IMG/VR virus record: IMGVR_UViG_3300033233_000099
Coordinates: 1-36,672 of that record
Source of the DNA: a virus
DNA: 36,672 nt
Reading direction: 5' to 3' (one strand)
The stretch's first letter is position 1; every line of letters starts with the position of its first letter. This document shows, one piece after another, positions 16,432-24,011 of this stretch. The translations under genes and the position numbers were made by a program. A model generated the notes under the pieces. The model did not search any database, was not told the origin of the DNA, and saw only the letters and a list, made by a program, of their open reading frames with translations.

Positions 16432-18242
16432 TGTCGGTCAGGATCACGATCGGCGGGGTCGACCGGACGCTCGCGATCCCGTTCGACCGCGGCGGGAGCT
16501 CGCTCACGATCACCGAGACGGCCCCTGGTTCCTCGACGGCCCACCTCGAGATCCTCGACGAGACGAACTCGATCAGCATCCCGGACCTCGCCCCGATCGT
16601 CATCGCCGATCTGACGAACGGGAAGAACATCTTCCAGGGCTACCTGCAATCGCTCACGATCACGATCCTGGCCGTCGGCCGGGTGATCGCCTGCGACTTC
16701 GTCGACCTGAACGCGATCCTCGACACGACCCTCGTCGGGGTTCCGGATGGCACGAACTGGTCAGCGGACGACATCGCCGGCGTCTACACCGCGATCGATC
16801 CGAACGCGCAGGTCGTCGCGGGCTCGGACGCCTCGAACGTCCAGGCCCTCTTTGCCGCCTACTGGCGCTACAGCGTCTCGATCGATACGACGAGCTACGT
16901 CACGACGATCAACCCCTCGGTCGGGAACCCGCCGACCTACTGGGACAGGATCACGCTCCGCCAGGCACTCGACGACCTCGCCGCGATGTCGAGCCCGGCA
17001 ACCTACTACTGGATCGACGCCGACGCGAAGCTCCACTGGACGAACCGCCCGCAGACGGGCGCCCCCTCGGGCGGCTCGACAACGACGACCGGCAACCTCC
17101 TGCGGCTCTTCCCTCAGGGCGTGACGACCTCACCCCCGGCGCCGTACACGCTCACCGACGACCCGAACCCGGGGCCCGGCGCGATCGGCTACGAGCGCTT
17201 CGAGTTCACGAAGGACTTCAAGGGCTATGCCGAGAGCCTGTACGCGAACGGCGCGACCGGCTACACGTACACGCCCGAGGTTCCCCCGCCGACGACCCCG
17301 GGGCACTACATCGCGACGTTCTCCCAGGCGACCCTGATCTACAGCCGCCACCCCGACGGGTCGATCGCCCAGCCAGGCACGATCTACGGCTCATCGGGCC
17401 TCCAGCACTACGTGAACCCGACCTACGTCAAGCCCTCCTCCTCGGGCGGGGGCAACTTCTGGGAGATCAAGACGAGCACCCCGACCGTCTTCCCGGCCGG
17501 CTGGCTGATCCGGATGACCGACCCGGCGGTGACCGTGATCCCGGTCCGCTCGACCCCGATCCCGGCCACGGTCGGCGTCGGCGGCTCGGGCTGGGTGGCG
17601 GGCGGGTCGCCGTCCTGGCTCAGTCGCTACGTCGATCTCCCCGACGCGCAGACGCAGGGCCAGCGCGACGGCCTCGGCCTGGCGGCGCTCCTGGCGGCGA
17701 ATACGGCGCTCGTGCGTGGATCGTGCGAGGTCACGTTCGCCTCGGTCCTCTTCCGGGCCGGGATGGCACTCACGATCACGAACGTCCCCGCCGGCCTCTC
17801 GAATGCGGTCTACCCGATCCAGCGGGTGACGACGACGTTCCTGTCGGGGACCGACCTCCGTCACGCCGTCCTCGAATGGGGCAACGCACCGCTGGGCTCG
17901 CTCGGGCTCCGGCGCCAGGCGACCCGGAAGGCGAACCAGCAGAAGGGCGCGACCCAGCATCTGCTCCGGGTCTCGAACGTCCAGCCGCCGGCCGGCGGGA
18001 CCGTGTCGATCACCGCCCAGCTCGTCAACGACGCCGGCGAGCCCTGGGCGATCCCGGGCAAGGTCGTGACCTGGACAGCCGTCGTGAAGAACTCGGCCGG
18101 CACCGACGTCACGGCCACGACCGTCTTCTCGTTCGACCCGGAGACGAGCGTCACCGATGCGCGCGGGTCAGCCTCGACCAGGCTCACGGTCGATACCATC
18201 CTCGGGCTGTCCTACACCGTCATCGCAAGCTCGCCCGACTGA
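16431..18242 (+). CDS. Tail tip / baseplate protein with C-terminal bacterial Ig-like domain
   Basis: 603 aa, overlapping the tape measure stop by one base. The N-terminal ~130 residues (VRITIGGVDRTL, ITETAPGSSTAHLEILDE, ADLTNGKNIFQGYL) are a beta-rich tail-tip hub pattern. The middle is long and beta-rich with IDADAKLHW. Residues about 505-603 (VSNVQPPAGGTVSITAQLV, GKVVTWTAVV, ARGSASTRLTV, SYTVIASSPD) match Big_1/invasin-like Ig domains used in adhesion. It probably covers both distal-tail and tail-associated functions, since no separate distal tail gene lies between it and the tape measure. Confidence 0.65.
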   Translation: MSVRITIGGVDRTLAIPFDRGGSSLTITETAPGSSTAHLEILDETNSISIPDLAPIVIADLTNGKNIFQGYLQSLTITILAVGRVIACDFVDLNAILDTTLVGVPDGTNWSADDIAGVYTAIDPNAQVVAGSDASNVQALFAAYWRYSVSIDTTSYVTTINPSVGNPPTYWDRITLRQALDDLAAMSSPATYYWIDADAKLHWTNRPQTGAPSGGSTTTTGNLLRLFPQGVTTSPPAPYTLTDDPNPGPGAIGYERFEFTKDFKGYAESLYANGATGYTYTPEVPPPTTPGHYIATFSQATLIYSRHPDGSIAQPGTIYGSSGLQHYVNPTYVKPSSSGGGNFWEIKTSTPTVFPAGWLIRMTDPAVTVIPVRSTPIPATVGVGGSGWVAGGSPSWLSRYVDLPDAQTQGQRDGLGLAALLAANTALVRGSCEVTFASVLFRAGMALTITNVPAGLSNAVYPIQRVTTTFLSGTDLRHAVLEWGNAPLGSLGLRRQATRKANQQKGATQHLLRVSNVQPPAGGTVSITAQLVNDAGEPWAIPGKVVTWTAVVKNSAGTDVTATTVFSFDPETSVTDARGSASTRLTVDTILGLSYTVIASSPD

Positions 18243-18243
18243 C

Positions 18244-18960
18244 ATGCCGATCATCGGTTCCGCCCAGCTCGTCAACGTCAATGGCTCCGGCGGCGCGGGC
18301 GTGTCCGGCAACCCGGTCGGCCCCGTCGAAACCGGCGTCTTCGAGGCCGACGCGTTCCAGGAGGATGCCTTCCAGATCAGCGCGATCACGGCTGGGATCA
18401 CCGGCTGGAGCGGGGCAATCGTCGTCAAGCAGTTTCTCGGCGTGCCCGGTCAGCCGGTTGGCTCGGGCATCTGGGGGCGGAGCGAGTCCTTCGGCGTGCG
18501 GGGGGCCGGCCTGCTCATGCCGTACCAGTCGCCCGGCTGGAAGTATCAGATCGTCGCACGCAATGCGCTGCCCGGCTTCCAGGCGATTGGCTACGACGAC
18601 TCGGCGTGGCCGACCGGGACAGCCGGGTTCGGCTCGGGCGGAGCCTGCCCATTGCAATCGAAGGTCGGGACAACGTGGCCGGTCAACACCGACTGCCTGC
18701 TCCGCAAGGTGATCTCCATCCCGGGGGGCGGTGTGACCAACGTCCGGATCTGGCTCGCGATCGATAACGACGCGTATGTCTACTGGAACGAGGTGGGCGT
18801 CTTCCAGACCGGCCACGAGAACTGCCCCGCCTATGACGACTTCAGCTTCGTCGTCCCGGACGCCGCGATCGTCGCGGGCGACAACGTCCTGGCCGTCCGC
18901 GCAATCGATCGCGGCGTCGAGAGCTTTGTCGATCTGCGGCTCGCCGCTACCGTCGCCTAG
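18244..18960 (+). CDS. Tail protein with jelly-roll, carbohydrate-binding-like domain
   Basis: 238 aa. The N-terminal ~60 residues are Gly-rich. Residues about 95-238 have the galactose-binding-like sandwich pattern found in beta-galactosidase N-terminal and lectin domains: IGYDDSAWPTG, LLRKVISIPGG, IWLAIDNDAYVYWN, then VAGDNVLAVRAIDRG and a closing strand. It is placed between the tail tip and the fibre genes, so a host-glycan binding role is likely. No catalytic residues of a glycosidase are recognisable. Confidence 0.6.
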   Translation: MPIIGSAQLVNVNGSGGAGVSGNPVGPVETGVFEADAFQEDAFQISAITAGITGWSGAIVVKQFLGVPGQPVGSGIWGRSESFGVRGAGLLMPYQSPGWKYQIVARNALPGFQAIGYDDSAWPTGTAGFGSGGACPLQSKVGTTWPVNTDCLLRKVISIPGGGVTNVRIWLAIDNDAYVYWNEVGVFQTGHENCPAYDDFSFVVPDAAIVAGDNVLAVRAIDRGVESFVDLRLAATVA

Positions 18961-18977
18961 ATCAGAAGGAGCACACC

Positions 18978-19883
18978 ATGGCGAACCCAAACTTCCCCTC
19001 CGACGGCCAGGCCGAGCGGATCGACGCCCTCGTCGATCTCTCGGGCGTGACTTACATGAAGCTGGCGATCGGGACGAAAGCGGTCGCCGGCGCCTCGAAC
19101 GCGGCCGCCTGGCATGGTGTCGCGACCCACGTCGATCTTGCGACGTTCGCCGCCTCCGACGGCGTCGTGCTGGGCGCAGGCTACGACGGCACCGCGGTCC
19201 GCAAGGTCCTCGTCGACACCGGTGGCCGTCAGATCATCGTCGGCGCGGCGGCGGCCGGCTCTGCCGTCGCGGGGAACCCGGTCCTCGCCGGCGGCACGGA
19301 CGGCACGAATGCCCGCGCCCTCCTGCTCGATGCGAGCGGCCGTCAGATCGTCCTCGGGGCTGGAGCGAACGGCGCCGCGCTCGTCGGCGCCCCGGTCCGG
19401 GTCGCGGGATCGGACGGCACGAACACCCGCGACATCGCCACCGACGCCGGGGGCCACCAGCAAGTCGTGACTGGCGCCGTCACCGACGGGGCCGGGACGT
19501 ACACGACCCTCCGGACCCCGAACGTCTTCAAGACCGCTGCGGCGAGCGCCTCAGGGAACACCGCGCTCTGGACTCCGACGTCGGGCAAGAAGTTCCGGCT
19601 CATGCGGCTCATCGTCACCGTCCCGGCGAACGTCTCGCTCGCGGCCGGCGCCGTCTTCACGATCAGCTTCCAGGACGCGACGACGGCGATGCCGCTCGCG
19701 TTCGACATCTACGTCCCGACAACGGCAGTGACGACGACCGCCGGCGTCGCCTTCTCCTCGGGCTGGATTGACCTCGGCAACGGGCTCCTCTCGGCGGCCG
19801 CGAACAATGTTCTCAACGTCAACCTCTCGGCCGCGCTCGCCACCGGGACCTGCCGGGTCACGGCCGCAGGCGTCGAGGAATAG
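18978..19883 (+). CDS. Virion protein with tandem DGTN repeats
   Basis: 301 aa, AAGGAG ribosome binding site. After a short helix, residues about 60-165 hold three imperfect ~37-residue repeats, each with DGT, a Leu-Asp turn, GRQI-V and an A-V/G-P step. The DNA repeats share these codons but have diverged. The C-terminal ~130 residues form a Thr/Ala/Val-rich beta domain (KKFRLMRLIVTVPA, FTISFQDATTA). Such repeat proteins are common beside fibre genes in metagenomic phages and may form a beta-helical shaft or baseplate part. No enzymatic motif seen. Confidence 0.6.
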   Translation: MANPNFPSDGQAERIDALVDLSGVTYMKLAIGTKAVAGASNAAAWHGVATHVDLATFAASDGVVLGAGYDGTAVRKVLVDTGGRQIIVGAAAAGSAVAGNPVLAGGTDGTNARALLLDASGRQIVLGAGANGAALVGAPVRVAGSDGTNTRDIATDAGGHQQVVTGAVTDGAGTYTTLRTPNVFKTAAASASGNTALWTPTSGKKFRLMRLIVTVPANVSLAAGAVFTISFQDATTAMPLAFDIYVPTTAVTTTAGVAFSSGWIDLGNGLLSAAANNVLNVNLSAALATGTCRVTAAGVEE

Positions 19884-19887
19884 CCCG

Positions 19888-20799
19888 ATGGCCGTCACGC
19901 ACGCCAAGACGAGCACGAAGTCCGACGGCGCCGACGCCAGTCTGATTCGGCCCTCCGACTGGAACGCGGCCCACGTCGGAACGAACGATCACGGCCACAC
20001 CGCGACCGGCGACGGTGGCAGCCTCGCGGTCGCCGGCGGCTATGCGCCCCTCTCGTCGAGCCTGCTCGTGCCCGTCGCCTACCTGGGAAGCGGGACGCCC
20101 GACGCGACGAAGTTCCTCCGGGGCGATGGGACATGGCAGCCCGTCTCCGGTGGCGGAGGCGGGTGGCCGCCCGCTTTCGGGGCCGCTCCCACCGTTGTCG
20201 AATCGGTGGCCTGGACCAATGCCACGAGTGCGTCCATGGCTATTTCGCTAGCGAGCATCCCGCAAACGGGCGACGTGATCTTCATGGCACAGACATCGAA
20301 CCAGTACGACGCAATACTCCCGAGCGGCGGCGGGGCTACTTGGACGCTGGTCGATGGTGTCAACACGTTCAACGCCGACCGCGATGGGACCTATCTCTGG
20401 ATGGGGATTGTCGGCGGTTCGCCCTCGGCAGCGTGCACCGCCAAGTGGTCTGGCCACAACATTGAGGCCGTGGCCCTAATGAACGTTAGGGGCTTGAGCG
20501 GCGTCGTGGAGCGCTCGTTCTCTCAGGCCCTGCTGATTCCAGCCGTCTACGCTGGTGGACCGGCCCCGCTGTGGCCAATCCTGGGAACGATTGCCATTGC
20601 TCTCGCGTCGTCCCGCTCGGGCACATCTATGGGGACCGTCGGAGGCGGATACACGACCGCGCAAGCGGCGAACGTTGGTCCGGGCTATCAGAGCCTCGTC
20701 TACAAGATCACATCCCAGCTCGTCAACTGCGCACCGACATGGCCGACACTCCAATCAGGGAACTCGACGCTGAACTGGATCCATGCGCTGATCTATTAG
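19888..20799 (+). CDS. Tail fibre / receptor-binding protein
   Basis: 303 aa, starting 5 nt after the previous stop. The N-terminal ~85 residues carry patterns of fibre attachment regions (SDWNAAHVG, YAPLSSSLLVPVAYLGSG, KFLRGDGTWQPV). A Gly-rich linker (GGGGG, near 20150) leads to a C-terminal ~210-residue domain with clearly relaxed codon use (many A/T-ending codons), suggesting a swapped host-range module. The gene ends by overlapping the last codons of the convergent minus-strand glycosyltransferase gene. Confidence 0.75.
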   Translation: MAVTHAKTSTKSDGADASLIRPSDWNAAHVGTNDHGHTATGDGGSLAVAGGYAPLSSSLLVPVAYLGSGTPDATKFLRGDGTWQPVSGGGGGWPPAFGAAPTVVESVAWTNATSASMAISLASIPQTGDVIFMAQTSNQYDAILPSGGGATWTLVDGVNTFNADRDGTYLWMGIVGGSPSAACTAKWSGHNIEAVALMNVRGLSGVVERSFSQALLIPAVYAGGPAPLWPILGTIAIALASSRSGTSMGTVGGGYTTAQAANVGPGYQSLVYKITSQLVNCAPTWPTLQSGNSTLNWIHALIY

Positions 20800-21686
20800 G
20801 GGTCGTTGGCGACATCGGCCGCGCCAGCGCGGCCCCCTGGAACGAGCGCAAGCAAGATCGGGACCCACCCGTAGTCGAGGTAGTACGGCGTCGCGAGTAC
20901 AGAAGCGATCCCGAGGAGACGTGGCCACCTGATCGATGCGACCGTCAGGCAGGCGCCCGCGAAGAGCGCCGCGTAGACGATCACGGGCGGCAGGCTCTGG
21001 AGGTTCTGCATCAGGCCGAATACGCGACCCCCCGACAGAAGCGCTCCCGCAAAGCTTGGTATCAGCAAGGTCGCCCCTCCGAAAGCGAGCACCAGGCCGC
21101 TCGGCCGCCGGGCCTCCTTGACGCGCCACAGGCCCCATGCCAGGACCGGAACCAACGTCGGCTTCGGGATGAGGATGAAGAGCAGGGCGTAGAGGGTGAT
21201 GGTGCGAGCGGACGGCCAGCGAATGACGGCGATCATCCCCGCCAGGATGAGCGTGGATACGTTGGCCACCGATAGATCGAGAACGACAAGAGGATTGAGG
21301 AGGATGATCGCACCGATCCAACCAAGCCCACGGACCGAGACGGCAAGGAGTGCGAGCTCCGTGAGACGCCAGCCCAGGGCGACCAACGGAAGAGGCAGGA
21401 AGGACAGGGGCTCCATGAAGACGGCGAACAGCGGCGAGTACCGATAGAGCGCCCCAATCGGAGGCTGCGCGAAGGCATATGGATCCTGCTCGGCAGCGGC
21501 GCGACGGCCTGCCTCGAGGTAGACGCCCAGATCGAACGAGTTCCACAGGGAACTTCTCGCCATGCCGATGGCCATCACGGCCGAGCCGATCGCAACGATT
21601 GGCAATGCCCACCGTCGGACGAAGGCCCAGTCGATCTTCCCGGCCATCCCCTCCCCGGCGCAGGCAGTCCTCGTGCCTCCGGCCAT
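20796..21686 (-). CDS. GT87-type (DUF2029) membrane glycosyltransferase
   Basis: 296 aa, multi-spanning, with about seven to eight hydrophobic segments. The first external loop has FDLGVYLEAG (Asp52) followed by DPYAF and YRYSPLFAVFM, the signature of GT87 polyprenol-phosphate mannosyltransferase-like enzymes. It is shorter than usual family members (about 400 aa), the C-terminal helices being fewer. Such enzymes transfer sugars from lipid carriers to envelope glycolipids outside the membrane. In a phage it could change the receptor on lysogens. A second possible start is Met14. Codon use is less GC3-biased than in the structural genes. Confidence 0.7.
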   Translation of the reverse strand: MAGGTRTACAGEGMAGKIDWAFVRRWALPIVAIGSAVMAIGMARSSLWNSFDLGVYLEAGRRAAAEQDPYAFAQPPIGALYRYSPLFAVFMEPLSFLPLPLVALGWRLTELALLAVSVRGLGWIGAIILLNPLVVLDLSVANVSTLILAGMIAVIRWPSARTITLYALLFILIPKPTLVPVLAWGLWRVKEARRPSGLVLAFGGATLLIPSFAGALLSGGRVFGLMQNLQSLPPVIVYAALFAGACLTVASIRWPRLLGIASVLATPYYLDYGWVPILLALVPGGRAGAADVANDP

Positions 21687-21723
21687 CCTCCCCTCCCCTG
21701 CTGATCCACTGCTGTGAGCAGGA

Positions 21724-22191
21724 TCAGCGCGAGCGCCGACCCACCGCGAATCCGCTCCCGAAACCGCCCGCCAGTCCAGCCCCGATCGGGATGAGCTCCT
21801 TCAGGGTCGAGTCGTGTCCATTGAGCGCGAGTACCAGGATCACCATCACACCGAGGACGAGGACCGCGAGGAAGACGATGGTGCTTTGCAGCCGCGAGTC
21901 CCTCTTGTCCTTGAAGGTGTAGGACATCTCCTGCTCCTGGAGATCCAACACCTTGCTGATGTGCGTGCTGGTCATCTTGGCGGCGATCGGGTTCGGCATC
22001 GGCCCGACCGAGAGCATGGTCGTGATCGCCGTTATCAGCTGCTGTCGCTGCTCCGGCGGCAGGTGCTCCAGGACCTCAGACGGGATGACGCCCTCCGCCG
22101 CAGTGTCGACCGCCTGACCTGCACCCTCGTCGGACGAGGGAGTCTCGTCCTCCGCCCTTACGGCAGGAAGGTCAGCACTGGTGTCCGCCAT
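21724..22191 (-). CDS. Two-helix membrane protein, DUF2335-like
   Basis: 155 aa. An acidic N-terminal region is followed by a helical section with GPMPNP (near residue 63) and then QEQEMSYTFKDKRDSR. Two hydrophobic helices follow (about 103-123 and 135-150), with a basic end. The GPLP-type motif, followed by an amphipathic helix and a C-terminal hairpin of membrane helices, resembles the DUF2335 family. Function unknown; membrane-linked exclusion or toxicity is possible. It lies in one minus-strand block with the glycosyltransferase (37 nt downstream) and an unknown gene (4 nt upstream). Confidence 0.6.
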   Translation of the reverse strand: MADTSADLPAVRAEDETPSSDEGAGQAVDTAAEGVIPSEVLEHLPPEQRQQLITAITTMLSVGPMPNPIAAKMTSTHISKVLDLQEQEMSYTFKDKRDSRLQSTIVFLAVLVLGVMVILVLALNGHDSTLKELIPIGAGLAGGFGSGFAVGRRSR

Positions 22192-22195
22192 CGAT

Positions 22196-22561
22196 TCAGC
22201 GACCCAGCGCGGGACGAATGTGGCGCCGAACGTGCTGGCTCATCAAGAATGAGCGAGATCCGCGCCATCGACTGGCGCCGTGGATCACGTCAGGATCCAG
22301 GAAGTGGCAGATGGCGTCGCTGACGTACCGCTGAACGCTCGCCGCAGCGATCCGCTTGAGCAGTTCCGTGGCCTCGGCTTCGGACAAGTAGTTACCACGC
22401 TGCAGCTCGAACACGGTATGCAGGCTTTGGCGCAGGAGTTCATCGGGCGGCCTGCTCGCAGCCTCGATCGCTGTCAGCCAGCCTTCAATGACAGGATCTC
22501 GTTCGGGCGACGGATCGGAGGCACTGGTGGCCCGTTCGCGATCGGCCGACACCACGGCCAT
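22196..22561 (-). CDS. Hypothetical protein, first gene of minus-strand cassette
   Basis: 121 aa, preceded on its strand by a strong ribosome binding site (AGAAGGGAG). It is predicted helical in the centre (RQSLHTVFELQRGN, EAEATELLKRIAAA) and basic at the C-terminus. No family was recognised. Only 4 nt separate its stop from the next gene start, so the two are probably co-translated. Confidence 0.55.
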   Translation of the reverse strand: MAVVSADRERATSASDPSPERDPVIEGWLTAIEAASRPPDELLRQSLHTVFELQRGNYLSEAEATELLKRIAAASVQRYVSDAICHFLDPDVIHGASRWRGSRSFLMSQHVRRHIRPALGR

Positions 22562-22817
22562 CGTTCGCTCCCTTCTCAGCCGAGATGTGATGTCCGTCCG
22601 GCGGCCGTTATCATGCCACGGCCTTCAAGAACTGTGCATGGCCGAGAGCCACGTCTTCTCCTCCCCTCTCGTCCTGTCATCCCCAGCCGATGGTCCCGGT
22701 CGGTCCGCGACCCCTTGCGTCACGCAGGCACCGCCGGGACTGTGGGCTCAAGGCCCGATGTCCGGGCCAGTCCACTGGGGGTTCCCATGTCCGAGCCCAC
22801 GCGTCCCGTCGATCCGA
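22562..22817. other. 256-base intergenic region between cassette and repressor
   Basis: No convincing gene. It must contain the upstream signals of the minus-strand cassette and the 3' end of the repressor message. A 6-bp hairpin (GGCCCG at 22752-22757, CGGGCC at 22763-22768, 5-nt loop) lies about 50 nt beyond the repressor stop and could terminate that message, though no T-run follows. A weak TGATAA-like -10 box for the cassette is readable on the minus strand near 22609, without a good -35 box. Confidence 0.4.
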
Positions 22818-23213
22818 TCATCGCCGTGACCCGAGAGGAGCGGCGGGCTCTGTGGACGCTCCGCCTTCTCCAGGCTGCCGGGCTGCTAGCAGCACCTCCG
22901 CCGCGCGCACCATGGCCGCCGCCGCATCCTGATCTCGTTCGCGGGCGAGACGCATCTCTTCGACCAGATCGCGGATCGCCCTGATCAGCTCGGCCATGTC
23001 CGAGGCCTCCGGCCGAGTCGGAGCCGCCACTCCGAAGAGCGTCTCGAGTTTGGCGATGTGCTCGGCCGAGATGCTTCGACCAGCTTCCCAGCCGCGCACC
23101 GTCGACTCAGCGACATCGAGCAATCGCGCGATGTCGGCTGGAGTTAGCGGCGTCGCCATCCGCTTGCGCTGCTCGACGAGCCATGCCGCGAGTGGCGGCT
23201 TTGGCCTTCTCAT
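22818..23213 (-). CDS. HTH (XRE/CI-like) repressor
   Basis: 131 aa from the ATG at 23211-23213. The frame is open further upstream, but that part crosses the switch region and the divergent gene. An N-terminal helix-turn-helix is clear: TPADIARLLDVAESTVRGWEAG, near residues 20-41. The C-terminal half is a charged amphipathic helix (LIRAIRDLVEEMRLARERD) suited to dimerisation. There is no LexA/CI-type peptidase domain, so SOS cleavage is unlikely. Divergent placement to a second small HTH gene indicates the immunity repressor. Confidence 0.8.
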   Translation of the reverse strand: MRRPKPPLAAWLVEQRKRMATPLTPADIARLLDVAESTVRGWEAGRSISAEHIAKLETLFGVAAPTRPEASDMAELIRAIRDLVEEMRLARERDQDAAAAMVRAAEVLLAARQPGEGGASTEPAAPLGSRR

Positions 23214-23303
23214 GGGCCTGAGGCTAGCGCAAGACGTGGCCAACTGAGCAACATTTATACGGCGGGCTTGACACACGTTGCGCCACGTGGCAGATTCCGC
23301 CAC
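23214..23303. promoter_or_regulatory. Divergent immunity switch region with operator palindrome
   Basis: A 90-base control region. GCCACGTGGC, a perfect 10-bp palindrome, lies at 23282-23291 inside the spacer of the rightward promoter. ACGTGGC recurs at 23234-23240 on the repressor side, and GCAAC at 23248-23252 is inverted as GTTGC at 23277-23281. On the minus strand TATAAA (23259-23254) is a good -10 box for the repressor, about 40 nt before its start; its -35 box is weak, as expected for an activated or autoregulated promoter. Confidence 0.55.
23268..23296 (+). promoter_or_regulatory. Rightward early promoter, leaderless
   Basis: TTGACA at 23268-23273, a 17-base spacer, then CAGATT at 23291-23296. 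Transcription would start about 7 nt later, at or next to the ATG at 23304, so the first message would be leaderless. No ribosome binding site precedes that ATG, which agrees. Confidence 0.6.
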
Positions 23304-23498
23304 ATGGACGGAATGACCCTGAAGCTGCGACGGGTTGCAGCCGACGTGAAGCTCAAGGACCTCGCCGCAGCGATGGGCGTCAGCATCTCCCGCGCCTCGC
23401 ACATCGAGTCGAGCCGCGTGGTGACGCCCGAGGCCGCCGAGCGGTACCAGCGCGCGTTGGCCACGTTGACCACAAAAACCACCCGCGGGGCCGCCTGA
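23304..23498 (+). CDS. Cro-like HTH regulator
   Basis: 64 aa from the ATG at 23304 (a second ATG lies at 23313). An upstream TTG start at 23268 would be inside the -35 box and is rejected. The helix-turn-helix reads LKDLAAAMGVSISRASHIES (about residues 18-37), followed by a short helix and a basic tail. Its small size, divergent orientation to the repressor and first position in the early operon are Cro features. It would compete for the palindromic operator. Confidence 0.7.
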   Translation: MDGMTLKLRRVAADVKLKDLAAAMGVSISRASHIESSRVVTPEAAERYQRALATLTTKTTRGAA

Positions 23499-23499
23499 G

Positions 23500-23754
23500 A
23501 TGCCCCGCCCGGTGCCCCTTGCCGAGCACGCGATGGAGACACAGGTCGCGCTTCGCGAGCTGCGCCGGGTCACCGTGCCGCTCTGGCAGGCGGCGGCCGC
23601 GACCGGGGACTGGACGCTCATGAGCCGCTGCCACGAGCTGGCGGCGACGCTCCGCTCGGCCGAGCGCCAGGCGCGCTCGATCGCCGGGCTGGCCGAGCTG
23701 ATCGCCTGCCCGGACGCCCCGGCCCGCAGCCCTGGTCACGGACGGGCAGCATGA
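23500..23754 (+). CDS. Small helical hypothetical protein
   Basis: 84 aa, 1 nt after the Cro-like stop. It is Arg/Ala-rich and predicted helical (VALRELRRVTVPLWQAAAA, ATLRSAERQARSIAG). It overlaps the next gene by ATGA. No function recognised. Confidence 0.5.
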   Translation: MPRPVPLAEHAMETQVALRELRRVTVPLWQAAAATGDWTLMSRCHELAATLRSAERQARSIAGLAELIACPDAPARSPGHGRAA

Positions 23755-24011
23755 CCCCCGAGACGGCGGCGCTCCTCCAGGCCGGCAAGCTCTCGCAGAC
23801 CTGCCCGTGCGGGATCACCGAGGCGGCCAGCAGCTACTGCACGCGCTGCCTGCGCCCGATGGGCGAGGCGGACTGGTACCGCGCCGAGGCATCGGAGGCG
23901 CAGCGGGCCGCCCTCGCCAGATCGCGCGGGGCCGGATTTGGCCAGTCAGGACGCCCGGAAGGCCGCGTCCGCGACTCCATGCCCGCTCAGCCCGGACTGG
24001 GGCTGTCATGA
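23751..24011 (+). CDS. Small zinc-ribbon protein
   Basis: 86 aa. CPCG at about 18-21 and CTRC at about 30-33 form a two-knuckle zinc ribbon, followed by a helical, Arg-rich tail. Role unknown; such proteins often bind nucleic acid or proteins. Confidence 0.5.
   Translation: MTPETAALLQAGKLSQTCPCGITEAASSYCTRCLRPMGEADWYRAEASEAQRAALARSRGAGFGQSGRPEGRVRDSMPAQPGLGLS

Noticed and set aside
22787-22984. Plus-strand ORF beginning MSEPTRPVDP, antisense to the repressor end
   Set aside because: No good ribosome binding site and its last half is antisense to the repressor; possible but not supportable.
23268-23303. TTG start of a longer Cro-like protein
   Set aside because: It coincides with the TTGACA promoter box; the ATG at 23304 fits the leaderless transcript and gives a normal HTH protein.
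22818-23621. 267-aa version of the repressor
   Set aside because: The N-terminal extension crosses the operator region and the divergent gene and has no domain; the ATG at 23213 fits the HTH domain.
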